Assembly (NCBI GenBank): GCA_963169165.1
Contig: CAUJFL010000372.1
Location: 1 to 49,863, forward strand
Length of the DNA stretch: 49,863 nucleotides
Direction: 5' to 3'
Source: Myxococcota bacterium
Lineage (GTDB): Bacteria; Myxococcota_A; Polyangia; Polyangiales; Polyangiaceae
Under the pieces are notes generated by a model. That model had not been told where the DNA came from. It saw only the letters and a program-made list of their open reading frames with translations, and searched no databases. Below are positions 31,113 through 40,650 of the stretch, in pieces. A program made the position numbers and the translations under genes. How positions within the stretch are numbered: the first letter of the stretch is position 1; each line of letters begins with the position of its first letter.

Positions 31113-32446
31113 GACGGGAAGGACAGCTCGCGCAGCAGGACACCTGGCACGCGCGCGCCGCCCAGCGAACGAAAGTCGTACGTCGAGGTCGCGGGCACGA
31201 GCGACGCGCGCGCGTCGAGCGCCTCGAGCGACGCGCCGAACACGCGGAAGATCGTGTCGTCGAAGCGGAGGTTCTCGATCGGTGCGATCTGCTCGCCGCC
31301 CCGCACCAGCGTCGTCGCGTAGCGGGTCATCCCGGTGATGCGGCCGCCGGGCTGATCGCTCCAGTTGAGGTACCAGAGGTTCGGCACGTACAGGCCGTCG
31401 CCGAGCGTTCGCAGGATCTGGTCGGGCTCGAGCGCGCCGGGGGCGATCGACGGCGCGCGCATGGCCTCCCCCTGCTGGGCGCCGTTGGCGGGGACGCCGT
31501 ACTCTCGCGCCGTCCGGGCGCTGACGAGCGAGCCCTCGAGCTCGCCGCGCGTGACGATGGGGACCACCTCGGGCGCGAGGTCGCCCTCGTCGGTGAACGC
31601 CGGGACGTCGCCGCGCGTGAAATCTTCGGAGAGCGAGAAGAGCGGCGAGAAGCGGAGGTGCTGCTCGCGCGCGCGGAGCAGCGGGCTGTCGCCCTGGCGG
31701 ATGGCCGCCTCGCCGACACCGCCCCACGACAGCATCTCGACGAGCTCGGCGACGGCCATCGGACCGAGGTAGACGCGGTGCGCACCCGGCCCGACCCTCG
31801 CGGGAGGACGCGTTAGAATCGGTAGATTTGCGCGCGCGTCGTCGAGCAGCCGCGACCACGCGGCGAGCTCGAGCGACGCCCCCGCGAGCTGCAGCTTGAT
31901 CGCCTTGCCGTTGTCGGCGACGACGGACGCGTCGACGACCGCGCGTGGCGTCTCGAACCAGTGCTCGGTCCCCGCGGAGCAGAGCACCGCGCGCGCGATC
32001 GTGCCCTCCGCGGTGAGACCCGACAGATCGAGCCCGTGCGCCGCGTCGAGCAGCTCGCCCGTGTTGACGCGAGCGGGCGCGTCGACGAGCGCTCTGCGGG
32101 AGGTGCCCCTCGCGCGCGCGAGCTCGGAGAACGGGCTCTCGGGGAGCCGGCTCACCTGGACGGAGAGCTCGTCGAGCGCCCGCCGCGCCCGCGCGGTGTC
32201 CGCGGAGCGTTCGCCCGTCAACGTGAGCGCGCTCGAGGACTCGAACAGCGCGCCGTCGCGGCGCTCCACGAGCCGCAACGACAGCTCGGCCTCGTCGACG
32301 TGACCCGCCTGACGCACGCGCGTCCGCGCGATCCGGACGAAATCGCTCGACTCGGCCTTCAGCTCGACGGTGAGCGTCCGGTGGGCGGGCAGCCCCGCGA
32401 AGAGCGTGCCCGCGAGCGCCTTCACCCGCGCCTCGAGGCCGCTCAC
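31109..32446 (-). CDS. tldE: TldD/PmbA family protein, TldE/PmbA-like subunit
   Basis: DGLYVPNLWYLNWSDQPGGRITGMTRYATTLVRGGEQIAPIENLRFDDTIFRVFG; GTGA overlap with tldD. Confidence 0.82.
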   Translation of the reverse strand: MSGLEARVKALAGTLFAGLPAHRTLTVELKAESSDFVRIARTRVRQAGHVDEAELSLRLVERRDGALFESSSALTLTGERSADTARARRALDELSVQVSRLPESPFSELARARGTSRRALVDAPARVNTGELLDAAHGLDLSGLTAEGTIARAVLCSAGTEHWFETPRAVVDASVVADNGKAIKLQLAGASLELAAWSRLLDDARANLPILTRPPARVGPGAHRVYLGPMAVAELVEMLSWGGVGEAAIRQGDSPLLRAREQHLRFSPLFSLSEDFTRGDVPAFTDEGDLAPEVVPIVTRGELEGSLVSARTAREYGVPANGAQQGEAMRAPSIAPGALEPDQILRTLGDGLYVPNLWYLNWSDQPGGRITGMTRYATTLVRGGEQIAPIENLRFDDTIFRVFGASLEALDARASLVPATSTYDFRSLGGARVPGVLLRELSFPS

Positions 32447-33876
32447 GACGCTCCTCCGAACACGCTCACCCGCTCGAAGCGGCAGACCGGCGACGCGTGG
32501 CCGACGCGGATGACCTGGTTGGGCTCGCCCTTGCCGCAGTACGGCGTGCCGAAGACGCCGAACGTCTCGCGGTCGCCGACGCCGGAGAGGTTGCGCCAGA
32601 ACTCGAGGGCGCGGCCTCGATAGTTGGGATCTCGCACGATCGGGCCGAGCTCGCCGTCGACGATCAGGCGGCCGAGCTCGCAGCCGAACTGAAAATTTTC
32701 GCGGCGATCGTCGATCGACCACGAGCGGTTGGCTTCCATGTACACGCCGCGCTCGACGCCCGCTATGAGCTCGCGCTCGGTCGACGTGCCCGGCTCGACG
32801 TTGAGGTTCGCCATGCGGTCGATCGCGGCGCGGTTCCACGAGCTCGCGCGCTGCGACGCGACGCCCGGAGCGCCCGAGCGCGCCTGGCTCTCGACGCCGC
32901 CGAGCAGGCGCACGAGGCGCCCGCGATCGATCACGAGCTCGCGCGTGGCCGCGCCGCCGACGTCGTCGAACGCGTAGCTCGCGTGCTCGACGGCCACCGT
33001 GGGATCGAACGTGACGGTCAGGAGCTCGGAGCCGTACTGGAGCACGCCGACGTCGGAGAGCTGGACGAAGCTGGTGCCCGCGTAGTTGCGCTCGTCGCCG
33101 AGGATTCGGTCGATCTCGAGCGGGTGCCCGATGCTCTCGTGGATCTGCAGCATCATCTGATCGGGCGCGAGCAAGAGCGTGCGCACGTCAGAGGGGCACG
33201 GGTCCGCGTCGAGCAGCGCCAGCGCCTCTTCGCCGACGCGCGCCGCGCGCGCCTCGAACGCGGGATCGTCGAGCGCCTCGGCGCCGAGCTGGTGGCTGCG
33301 CCCGAGCGGCCCGGCGTCAGAGCGCTTCTGGACGAGGCCGTCGCGCGCCGCGGTCGCGGACAGATCGGTCGAGAGGTGAAAGGTCTCCTGCGTGACGTCG
33401 GCGCCGCTGGTCGACACGAGGCGGCTCGTCACGTCGACCGCGCGAACGCCCGCCGTCGTGCGCAGGATGGCCGGGCCCGCCTTCAGCCGTCGAGAGAGCG
33501 CGACGAGCCACGAGAACACCGACGCGTCGACGTCACGGCGCGCGACGCCTGGCGAGCGATACGAGCCGCGCGCCGGTGGGCGAGCGCGCTCGTCGAAGCG
33601 GTGCACCGCGTGGGGCGCGGAGGCGCGCGCGTGGGCCGCAGCCCGCTCCATCGCCGCGCGACGTCCGGCGTCGTCACGCGCCGCCGTCGCCGCGTAGCCG
33701 AACGCGCCGTCGATCAACACCTCGCAGAGCACGCCGCACGAGTCGCGCGTCGACGACAGCTCGGGGCGCCCGTCGCGCACGAACGCCGAGCGCGTGACCT
33801 CGCGCACCTCTCTCAAGCCCGCCCACGTGACCCCTCGCGGAGCGACGCGCGCGAGCTGCGACGACAGCTCGGTCAC
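32443..33876 (-). CDS. tldD: TldD family metallopeptidase subunit
   Basis: MLQIHESIGHPLEIDRILGDE (HExxxH); C-terminal GTPYCGKGEPNQVIRVGHASPVCRF. Confidence 0.88.
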   Translation of the reverse strand: MTELSSQLARVAPRGVTWAGLREVREVTRSAFVRDGRPELSSTRDSCGVLCEVLIDGAFGYAATAARDDAGRRAAMERAAAHARASAPHAVHRFDERARPPARGSYRSPGVARRDVDASVFSWLVALSRRLKAGPAILRTTAGVRAVDVTSRLVSTSGADVTQETFHLSTDLSATAARDGLVQKRSDAGPLGRSHQLGAEALDDPAFEARAARVGEEALALLDADPCPSDVRTLLLAPDQMMLQIHESIGHPLEIDRILGDERNYAGTSFVQLSDVGVLQYGSELLTVTFDPTVAVEHASYAFDDVGGAATRELVIDRGRLVRLLGGVESQARSGAPGVASQRASSWNRAAIDRMANLNVEPGTSTERELIAGVERGVYMEANRSWSIDDRRENFQFGCELGRLIVDGELGPIVRDPNYRGRALEFWRNLSGVGDRETFGVFGTPYCGKGEPNQVIRVGHASPVCRFERVSVFGGAS

Positions 33877-34661
33877 TGGCGCACCTCCTGGTTCGGAGAG
33901 AGGGCGTCGCGGTAGCGTTCGTCGAGGACGATGCAGGACGCCTCGTCCTCACGGTCGGTGGGGTTGAGCCCGCAGTAGGTGACGTCGGCGAGGTGTCGCC
34001 ACCGCCCGGCGCGCGCGCCCTCGTCGGGCCGCACCGGCGTGGTGCAGGGGAAGCAGCCGATCGTCGGGAAGCCCATCGCGTGCAGCGGGTTGATGACGAC
34101 GTCGTGCGCGGCGATGTAGGCGTCGAGCTCGTCGTCGGAGGTGTGCGCGAGCGGGTGGACGCGCAGCGCCCCCAGCTCGGGATCGAGGTCGAACGTCGTG
34201 ACGGCGCCGCGGCGCCCGCCCTCGCTCCTGCGCAGCGCGCCGATCAGCGCGTCGTAGCGCCCCCTGGTCGCGAGCAGCGGCGCGCTCTTTCGGAGCTCGC
34301 AGCACCGCTCCTGACCCGCCTTCGAGAGGTACAGCGGGCCGTGCTCCGCGAGCTGCTCGGCCATCGTCTGTCGGGGCGAGAGCGTGAGCACGCGCAGCCG
34401 CGGGTGCGTCGCGGCCAGCCTGTCGCGGGTCGCGCGCGTCTCTTCGTGCAAGACGCCCGTGTCGACGAAGAGCACGTCGAGCGCGAGCCCGGCTCGGTCG
34501 GCCATGTGCGCGAGCGCGCACCCGGCGCGCTGCATGCTAGACAGCAGCGCGGCGCGCTCGCCGAACGTCTCCGCCGTGAAGCGGAGGACCTCGAGCGGCG
34601 GCGCGCCGAAGAAGCGCTGGTTCAGCCCGGCGAGCGACGCGCGCGTGATCGGCAGCGGCAT
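33873..34661 (-). CDS. APS/PAPS reductase-like (CysH family) protein
   Basis: DVLFVDTGVLHEET; ERCCELRKSAPL and GCFPCTTPV (CC...CxxC, Fe-S APS-reductase type); VTYCGLN. Confidence 0.82.
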   Translation of the reverse strand: MPLPITRASLAGLNQRFFGAPPLEVLRFTAETFGERAALLSSMQRAGCALAHMADRAGLALDVLFVDTGVLHEETRATRDRLAATHPRLRVLTLSPRQTMAEQLAEHGPLYLSKAGQERCCELRKSAPLLATRGRYDALIGALRRSEGGRRGAVTTFDLDPELGALRVHPLAHTSDDELDAYIAAHDVVINPLHAMGFPTIGCFPCTTPVRPDEGARAGRWRHLADVTYCGLNPTDREDEASCIVLDERYRDALSPNQEVRQ

Positions 34662-34692
34662 GCACGCCGCCTTACCACACGCGCGCTCGAGC

Positions 34693-35274
34693 TCACTTCT
34701 TGAGGTTCGCGAGGGCGAAGTCCCAGTTGACCAGGTGGGTCAGGTACGTCTCGATGTACTTCGGTCGCAGGTTGCGAAAATCGATGTAGTAGGCGTGCTC
34801 CCAGACGTCGATCGTCAGCAGCGCCTTCTGGCCGTGCTTCATCGGCAGGTCGGCGTTGCCGGTCTTGGTCACCTTGAGCTTGCCGCCCTCCTCGACGAGC
34901 CACGCCCAGCCTGAGCCGAACTGCGTGGCGGCCGCCTGGCTGAACTCTTCCTTGAACTTGTCGAGCGAGCCGAAATCGCGGTCGATCGCGGCCGCGAGGT
35001 CGCCGGTGGGGGCGCCGCCTCCGCCGGGCTTCATCGAGCTCCAGTAGAACGTGTGGTTCCAGATCTGCGCGGCGTTGTTGAACACGCCTCCGTCGCTCCC
35101 GAGGATGACCTCTTCGAGGGACTTGGACGCCTCTGGCTTGCCGTCGAGCAGCTTGTTGAGGTTCACCACGTAGGCGTTGTGGTGCTTGCCGTGGTGGTAC
35201 TCGAGGGTCTCGGCCGTGAGGTGGGGCGCGAGGGCGTTCTTGTCGTACGGCAGGGCGGGGAGCTCGAAGGGCAT
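34693..35274 (-). CDS. sodB: Superoxide dismutase (Fe/Mn family)
   Basis: FELPALPYDKNALAPHLTAETLEYHHGKHHNAYVVNLN; NHTFYWSSMKP; DVWEHAYYIDFRN. Confidence 0.95.
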   Translation of the reverse strand: MPFELPALPYDKNALAPHLTAETLEYHHGKHHNAYVVNLNKLLDGKPEASKSLEEVILGSDGGVFNNAAQIWNHTFYWSSMKPGGGGAPTGDLAAAIDRDFGSLDKFKEEFSQAAATQFGSGWAWLVEEGGKLKVTKTGNADLPMKHGQKALLTIDVWEHAYYIDFRNLRPKYIETYLTHLVNWDFALANLKK

Positions 35275-35376
35275 GGCTTTCCTCTCTTGGGGCGTGCGGC
35301 GTGGCCCGCGCGAAAAAAAACGGGTCCAGCACGTTACCCACGAAATCGCGGTCCGCAATGATCTAATCTCCCCCGC

Positions 35377-35892
35377 ATGAAGAGATCATGGTCCACGTGG
35401 TTCGCGGGTGTCGCGGCGCTGTCTGCAGCCGCGCTGGTGGCGTGCGGCGGCGACGACTCGAGCGGAGGCACGACCCCCGGCGGGTCGAGCGGGCGCACAT
35501 GCACGACGGTCGAGCCGACGCTCGCGAGCCTCAACGCCAACATTTTCTCGTCGACGAAGAGCTGCGGCGGCACCAACTGCCACGGCGTCAACCGCGACGC
35601 GCTCAACACGCTCCACCTCGAGGGGCAGAGCGACGCCGACGTCCTGAAGGAGCTCACCGCCCAGACCGATCGCGGCGACGGCTCGATGCGGATCGTCCCG
35701 GGTGATCCGTCCAAGAGCTTCTTGCTCGCGAAGGTGAAGGGAGACTTCACGGGGTTCCCTTGCAAGGCCGTCGCCGATCCCAAGGCCGTGGGCTACTGCG
35801 GGGATCGCATGCCCGGGCCGCCGAACCCGGCGCTCTGCGCCAACGAGATCGCCGCGATCGAGAAGTGGATCGCCGCCGGAGCGATGCCGTGA
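35377..35892 (+). CDS. Lipoprotein with CX4CH cytochrome-like motif
   Basis: Lipobox AALVAC; SCGGTNCHG; GDPSKSFLLAKVKG; MPGPPNPALCANEIAAIEKWIAAGA. Confidence 0.75.
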   Translation: MKRSWSTWFAGVAALSAAALVACGGDDSSGGTTPGGSSGRTCTTVEPTLASLNANIFSSTKSCGGTNCHGVNRDALNTLHLEGQSDADVLKELTAQTDRGDGSMRIVPGDPSKSFLLAKVKGDFTGFPCKAVADPKAVGYCGDRMPGPPNPALCANEIAAIEKWIAAGAMP

Positions 35893-36407
35893 AGGCGGGG
35901 GTCGCCGCCCTCGCGTTGCTCACGCTGGCCGCCTGCGGCGGAGGCGACGACAGCGGCGCGCCCCCGCCCGCGCAGAAGGTCTATGGCTCGACGCTGACCG
36001 AGATCCGCAGAGAGATCTTGAAGCCGTCGTGCGTGTTCATGCCGTGCCACAGCGACATGGGCAAGGCGACCGCGGGGGGGATGTCGTTCGAGGAGAACTA
36101 CACCAACGAGCAGATCCGCGCGGTGCTGCTGTCTCCCGCGCGGGCGATCCCGAACGACGTCGTCATGCGCGTCGTCCCGGGCAAGCCCGAGGAGAGCTTC
36201 TTGCTGCAGAAGCTCGAGGCCTACTCGGACGGCTTCAAGGGCCGGTCGTGCAACTCGCTGCCGCAGGTCACCGGCGAGCTGTGCCCCGACAAGAAGGGGC
36301 CGTGCTCCGCGTGCCTCTCGCCGATGCCGCGCGCCGACGTCGAGCTGGAGCAGGCCGCGCGCGACGCGATCCGCGCCTGGATCGAGAAGGGCGCGCTGGT
36401 CGATTGA
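35889..36407 (+). CDS. Second lipoprotein with CX4CH cytochrome-like motif
   Basis: GTGA overlap (35889-35892); lipobox TLAAC; SCVFMPCHS; PGKPEESFLLQKLE; CLSPMPRAD. Confidence 0.75.
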   Translation: MKAGVAALALLTLAACGGGDDSGAPPPAQKVYGSTLTEIRREILKPSCVFMPCHSDMGKATAGGMSFEENYTNEQIRAVLLSPARAIPNDVVMRVVPGKPEESFLLQKLEAYSDGFKGRSCNSLPQVTGELCPDKKGPCSACLSPMPRADVELEQAARDAIRAWIEKGALVD

Positions 36408-37051
36408 TCGGGCGGCTGGTCGGCCTCATCGCCGAAGAGGAGGCGGACGGCGCGCTCGTGCTCGTCGTCTCCGGGGTCGGCTACGAGGTCGCTGCGCCGC
36501 TCGGCACGACCGGGCGACTGCGCGCGCTGTCGCCGACGGGGCCGCACACGCTGTTCATCCACACCAACGTCCGCGAGGACGCGCTCGAGCTGTTCGGCTT
36601 CGCGACGCGGCACGATCGGGACGTGTTCCGCGCGGTCATCGCCGTCTCGGGCGTGGGGCCGCGCACGGCGCTCTCGGTGCTCTCGGCGCTGCCGGGGGGT
36701 GAGCTCGCGCGGGTCATCGCGCGCAAGGAGATCGCGCGCCTCGTCGCGATCAGCGGCATCGGAAAGAAGACCGCGGAGCGCTTGCTGCTCGAGCTTCGCG
36801 ACAAGCTCCCCGCGCCGACCGGCGCCGCCGCGCCGCCGGCGGAGGGGCCGAGATCGGCCGCCGCGTCGGCCACCGCGCCGGACACGCGCGAGCTGCTCGT
36901 CTCGGCGCTGACGCGAATGGGCTACAAGCCGGCCGAGGCCGAGCGCGCGGCTGGAGAGCTCGACGACAAGCTCGGCGACCTGTCGCTGTCGGACGCCGTC
37001 CGCGAGGCGCTGCGCGTGCTCGCGAAGGGCTTACACACCGCTATTTGTTGA
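36404..37051 (+). CDS. ruvA: Holliday junction branch migration protein RuvA
   Basis: LIGRLVGLIAEEE...VSGVGYEV...HTNVREDALELFGF...VSGVGPRTALSVLSAL...ISGIGKKTAERLLLELRDKL. TTG start overlaps upstream stop (TTGA). Confidence 0.92.
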   Translation: MIGRLVGLIAEEEADGALVLVVSGVGYEVAAPLGTTGRLRALSPTGPHTLFIHTNVREDALELFGFATRHDRDVFRAVIAVSGVGPRTALSVLSALPGGELARVIARKEIARLVAISGIGKKTAERLLLELRDKLPAPTGAAAPPAEGPRSAAASATAPDTRELLVSALTRMGYKPAEAERAAGELDDKLGDLSLSDAVREALRVLAKGLHTAIC

Positions 37052-38516
37052 GCATCCCGCCGGCGCGATCGGCGCACCCGCGATCGCCCTGGTGGCGGCA
37101 GATCGCGCGGAGCATCTTGATCTCCTCGGGGGTGCCCCTGCCGCTGAAGACCTTGCCCTCGAGCTGCCGTCGGAGCGCCGCAGCGCCGTCGGCCGTCGTG
37201 GGGTCGGGGGTCCCGGCCGCTGGCGTGGGCTCCTTCTTGTCCTTGTCGCCCTTCTTCTTGGCCGCGGCGGTGGGCTCGGGCGTCGCGGGCTCGGCGGTGG
37301 TCGACGCGGGCGGGGGCGCGGCGGCCGCCTTCGCGCTGGCCTCGGGCGCCGCGGGCTTCGGGTCCTTCGCGCTCGGCAGCGCGTCGACCGTGGTGCCGCC
37401 GCTGGTCAGCTTCGCCAGCTCGTCGGCGGCGCGGCTGCGGCGCGCGGCGTCGACGCTCGGGTTCTGCGCGACCTTGGTGAGGAGCTCCTTGCGGGTGAGA
37501 GGATCGATGTCCTCGGCGGCGGCGCGCTTGAGCAAGGCGTCGGCCCAGAGGCCGTGGATCCTCGCGAACTCGGGATCGTTGCGCGCCGGATCGCCAGCCG
37601 GGAGCTCGGCGAGCTTGACGACCGCGGCGTCGTAGTCGCCGGCGTGCGCGGCCTTGACCGCGTCGGCGAGGGTGCGCCTGCCGGGATCGTCGGCGCGCGT
37701 CGCCGCGCCGCCCGAGTCGGCGTCCCCGCCGCGCGTGGCGAACACGGCGACGAGCCCGACCAAGACGAGCAGCGCCGCGCCCACGCCGACGTACACGCCC
37801 GTCTTCGACTTCTTCATCCCGGGCGGGAGCGACGCAGCGCGCGCGGCGGTGACCGCGATCTGCTGCGAGATGTCGGCGCCGAGGCGGACGACCTGGCCCT
37901 TCTCGAGGAAGCGCAGCTTGACGTCTCCGAGCTCGATGAGGTCGCCGCCCTCGAGCAGCGCGCGGCGCAGCTCGACGCCGTTGACGCGGACGCCGTTGGA
38001 GCTGCCGCGATCGAGCATCTCGAAGCGGCCCGCGCCGAGCGCGCGGATCTCGGCGTGGACGCGGCTGACCGACGGGTGGTTGACCGAGACGGCGCAGTCG
38101 GCCTCGCGGCCGATGGTGTAGATCTCGGCGCCGACCAGCGGAAATTCGCGCCCCGGCTCGGGCGCGCTGAGCAGGAGGATGCGGTCGCAGCGCTCGCTCG
38201 CGACCGGCGCCGCCGTCGAGTCGGCCGCGTCGTCGGTGACGAAGAAGCGATAGTCGCCGATCTGCACGACGTCGGCGTTGGCGAGATCGGCCTCGCCGGC
38301 GACGCGCTGGCCGTTGACGTACGAGCCGTTGTAGCTCGCGTGATCCTCGATGGACCAGCGCGCGCCGTCCTTGCGGAGGGTCGCGTGGCGGCGCGAGATG
38401 TTGCGCTCCGTGAGGCGGATGGTGTTGCCCTCGTCGCGCCCCAGTGAGTACTCCTCGCGCACGAGCGGCAGGAGGGTCTGCTTGCCCTCGTCATCCTCGA
38501 TGGTGAGCTTCCACAT
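37041..38516 (-). CDS. Membrane protein with two FHA domains
   Basis: YSLGRDEGNTIRLTERNISRRHATLRKDGARWSIEDHASYNGSYVNG and YTIGREADCAVSVNHPSVSRVHAEI...DRGSSNGVRVNG; one TM; Ala/Pro-rich tail. Confidence 0.92.
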   Translation of the reverse strand: MWKLTIEDDEGKQTLLPLVREEYSLGRDEGNTIRLTERNISRRHATLRKDGARWSIEDHASYNGSYVNGQRVAGEADLANADVVQIGDYRFFVTDDAADSTAAPVASERCDRILLLSAPEPGREFPLVGAEIYTIGREADCAVSVNHPSVSRVHAEIRALGAGRFEMLDRGSSNGVRVNGVELRRALLEGGDLIELGDVKLRFLEKGQVVRLGADISQQIAVTAARAASLPPGMKKSKTGVYVGVGAALLVLVGLVAVFATRGGDADSGGAATRADDPGRRTLADAVKAAHAGDYDAAVVKLAELPAGDPARNDPEFARIHGLWADALLKRAAAEDIDPLTRKELLTKVAQNPSVDAARRSRAADELAKLTSGGTTVDALPSAKDPKPAAPEASAKAAAAPPPASTTAEPATPEPTAAAKKKGDKDKKEPTPAAGTPDPTTADGAAALRRQLEGKVFSGRGTPEEIKMLRAICRHQGDRGCADRAGGMLNK

Positions 38517-38618
38517 GGTCGGCCGACTGGCGGCCCCAAAGTCTAGCCAAAATATGGTCCGCGCTGCAATGGATAGGGGCGCCGCGCGCTCGACCGGGCG
38601 CGTGCTAGGCGAGCCGGC

Positions 38619-39515
38619 ATGATCAAAATCTTCGACGACCTCGACCGCGAGCTCGTGCTCGGTCGGTCACCATCGAGGGTCGTGTCGCTGGTCCCGAGCG
38701 AGACGTTCAACGTGGTCGCGCTCGGCGCCGGTGACCGCCTCGTGGGGCGCACGGACTACTGCGTGCACCCCGCGGGACTCGCCATGCCCGCGCTCGGCGG
38801 CCCCAAGAACCCCCGCGTCGACGAGCTCCTCGCGCTCGAGCCCGACCTCGTGCTCGCCAACAAGGAGGAGAACACGAAGGGAGATCTCGAGCGGATCGTC
38901 GCCGCGGGCGTGAAGGTGTTCGTGTCGTTTCCGCGGCGGGTCGCCGATGGGCTCGCCCACCTCGGACGGCTGACACGCGTGCTCGGGACGGGTGAGCGCC
39001 CCGGCGTGAAGGCGCGGCTGCGCGACGGTTACCACGCGCTCCGCGACGCCGAGGCCGCGCGCGCGACGCTGACGCCGCTCGGGGTGTTCGTGCCGATCTG
39101 GATGGAGCCGCTGATGACGATCCACGGCGACACGTTCATGTCCGACCTCCTCGATTTGGTAGGATTGCAGAACGTGTTCGCCGACCGCGAGCGGAGGTAC
39201 CCGCTCGCGGCCGACCTCGGCCGGGCGCCGCCGCTGTCGCCCGAGGAGGTGGGCGGGCGCGACACCCGCTATCCGCGCGTGACGCTCGACGAGGTCACGG
39301 CGCGCGCGCCCGAGCACGTGCTGTTGCCCGACGAGCCGCACCCGGTCTCCGACGCTGACGCCGCGGTCTTTCGGGCGCTCGACGTGCCGGCGGCGCGCCG
39401 CGGGCTGGTGCTCGCGTGCGAGGGGCGTGATCTCTGCTGGCCGGGCGCGCAGGCGCTCGACGCGCTGCCGCGGCTCCGCGAGGCGGCCGCGGGGTGGCGC
39501 GAGGCGTCGCGATGA
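38619..39515 (+). CDS. Helical-backbone metal/cobalamin receptor-like (BtuF/PBP class III-like) protein without signal peptide
   Basis: RVVSLVPSETFNVVALGAGDRLVGRTDYCVHPAG...ALEPDLVLANKEEN. Confidence 0.8.
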   Translation: MIKIFDDLDRELVLGRSPSRVVSLVPSETFNVVALGAGDRLVGRTDYCVHPAGLAMPALGGPKNPRVDELLALEPDLVLANKEENTKGDLERIVAAGVKVFVSFPRRVADGLAHLGRLTRVLGTGERPGVKARLRDGYHALRDAEAARATLTPLGVFVPIWMEPLMTIHGDTFMSDLLDLVGLQNVFADRERRYPLAADLGRAPPLSPEEVGGRDTRYPRVTLDEVTARAPEHVLLPDEPHPVSDADAAVFRALDVPAARRGLVLACEGRDLCWPGAQALDALPRLREAAAGWREASR

Positions 39516-40636
39516 TCCGGCTCGCGGTGTTCGTCGGCTTGATCACCGCGATCGTCGCGCTGTCGCACCTCTACCTGTACCGGCGGCTCGTGGTGCAGCC
39601 GGGCCTCCCGCCGCGCGCGAGACGCGTCGTCGCCGCGGGCCTCGCGCTGCTGGCCGTCTCGACGCCGACGTCGCTGCTGCTCGGGCGCGCGCTCGCGCCG
39701 TCTGCGCGCGCCCTCTTCTTCGTCGGATATGGATGGATCGGGGTCGCGTTCCTGCTGATGCTCGCGCTCGCGGTGAGCGATCTCGTCCGGCTCGGCGCGC
39801 GCGTGTGGGAGGGCGCGCCGTCGCCCGAGCGGCGCCGATTCTTCGGGCGAGTCTCCGCGCTCACCGCGTCCGGCGTCGCGGGGACGCTCGGCGCGTGGGG
39901 CGTCGTCGAGGCGCTGACGCCCGTCGTGCGTCGCGTGCAGGTCTCCTTGAAGCGCCTGTCGCCCGCGATGAGCGGCACGCGCGTCGTGCAGCTGACGGAC
40001 ATCCACGTGGGGCCCTTGATCCAGGCGGGCTTCGTCGAGCGGATCGTCGCGGCGACCAACGCGCTCGAGCCCGATCTCGTCGTGATCACCGGCGATCTCG
40101 TCGACGGATCGGTCGCGCGGCTCGCGCCCGAGCTGGCGGCGCTCGGGCGGTTGCGCGCGCGCCACGGCGTGTACTTCGTCACCGGCAACCACGAATATTT
40201 CAGCGGCGTCGACGCGTGGGTCGAGCACCTGCGCGGCCTAGGGATCGTCGTGCTGCGCAACGAGCGCGTCCGCGTCGGCGGCGAGGACGGCTTCGAGCTC
40301 GCGGGGGTGGACGACTATCGATCGCGCACGCACGACGTCGCCGCCGCGCTGCGGGGCCGCGAGCCGGACCGCGAGGTCGTGCTGCTCGCGCACCAGCCAA
40401 AGAGCGTCCACGAGGCGGCGCGCCACGGCGTGGGCCTGCAGATCTCGGGGCACACCCACGGCGGGCAGATCTTCCCCTGGGGGCTCCTGGTCGCGCTCGA
40501 TCAGCCGGTCGTGCAGGGTCTCGCGCGCTTCGGCGAGACGCAGGTGTGGGTGTCGCGCGGCACCGGGACCTGGGGCCCGCCGATGCGCGTCGGCGCGCCG
40601 CCAGAGATCTCCGAGATCACGCTCGTCGCCGGCTGA
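39512..40636 (+). CDS. Membrane-anchored metallophosphoesterase (YkuE-like)
   Basis: QLTDIHVGPL, ITGDLVDG, TGNHEYFSG, GHTHGGQIFPWG; N-terminal TM segments; ATGA overlap with upstream gene. Confidence 0.9.
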   Translation: MIRLAVFVGLITAIVALSHLYLYRRLVVQPGLPPRARRVVAAGLALLAVSTPTSLLLGRALAPSARALFFVGYGWIGVAFLLMLALAVSDLVRLGARVWEGAPSPERRRFFGRVSALTASGVAGTLGAWGVVEALTPVVRRVQVSLKRLSPAMSGTRVVQLTDIHVGPLIQAGFVERIVAATNALEPDLVVITGDLVDGSVARLAPELAALGRLRARHGVYFVTGNHEYFSGVDAWVEHLRGLGIVVLRNERVRVGGEDGFELAGVDDYRSRTHDVAAALRGREPDREVVLLAHQPKSVHEAARHGVGLQISGHTHGGQIFPWGLLVALDQPVVQGLARFGETQVWVSRGTGTWGPPMRVGAPPEISEITLVAG

Positions 40637-40650
40637 GGTATGCGGGGCTC

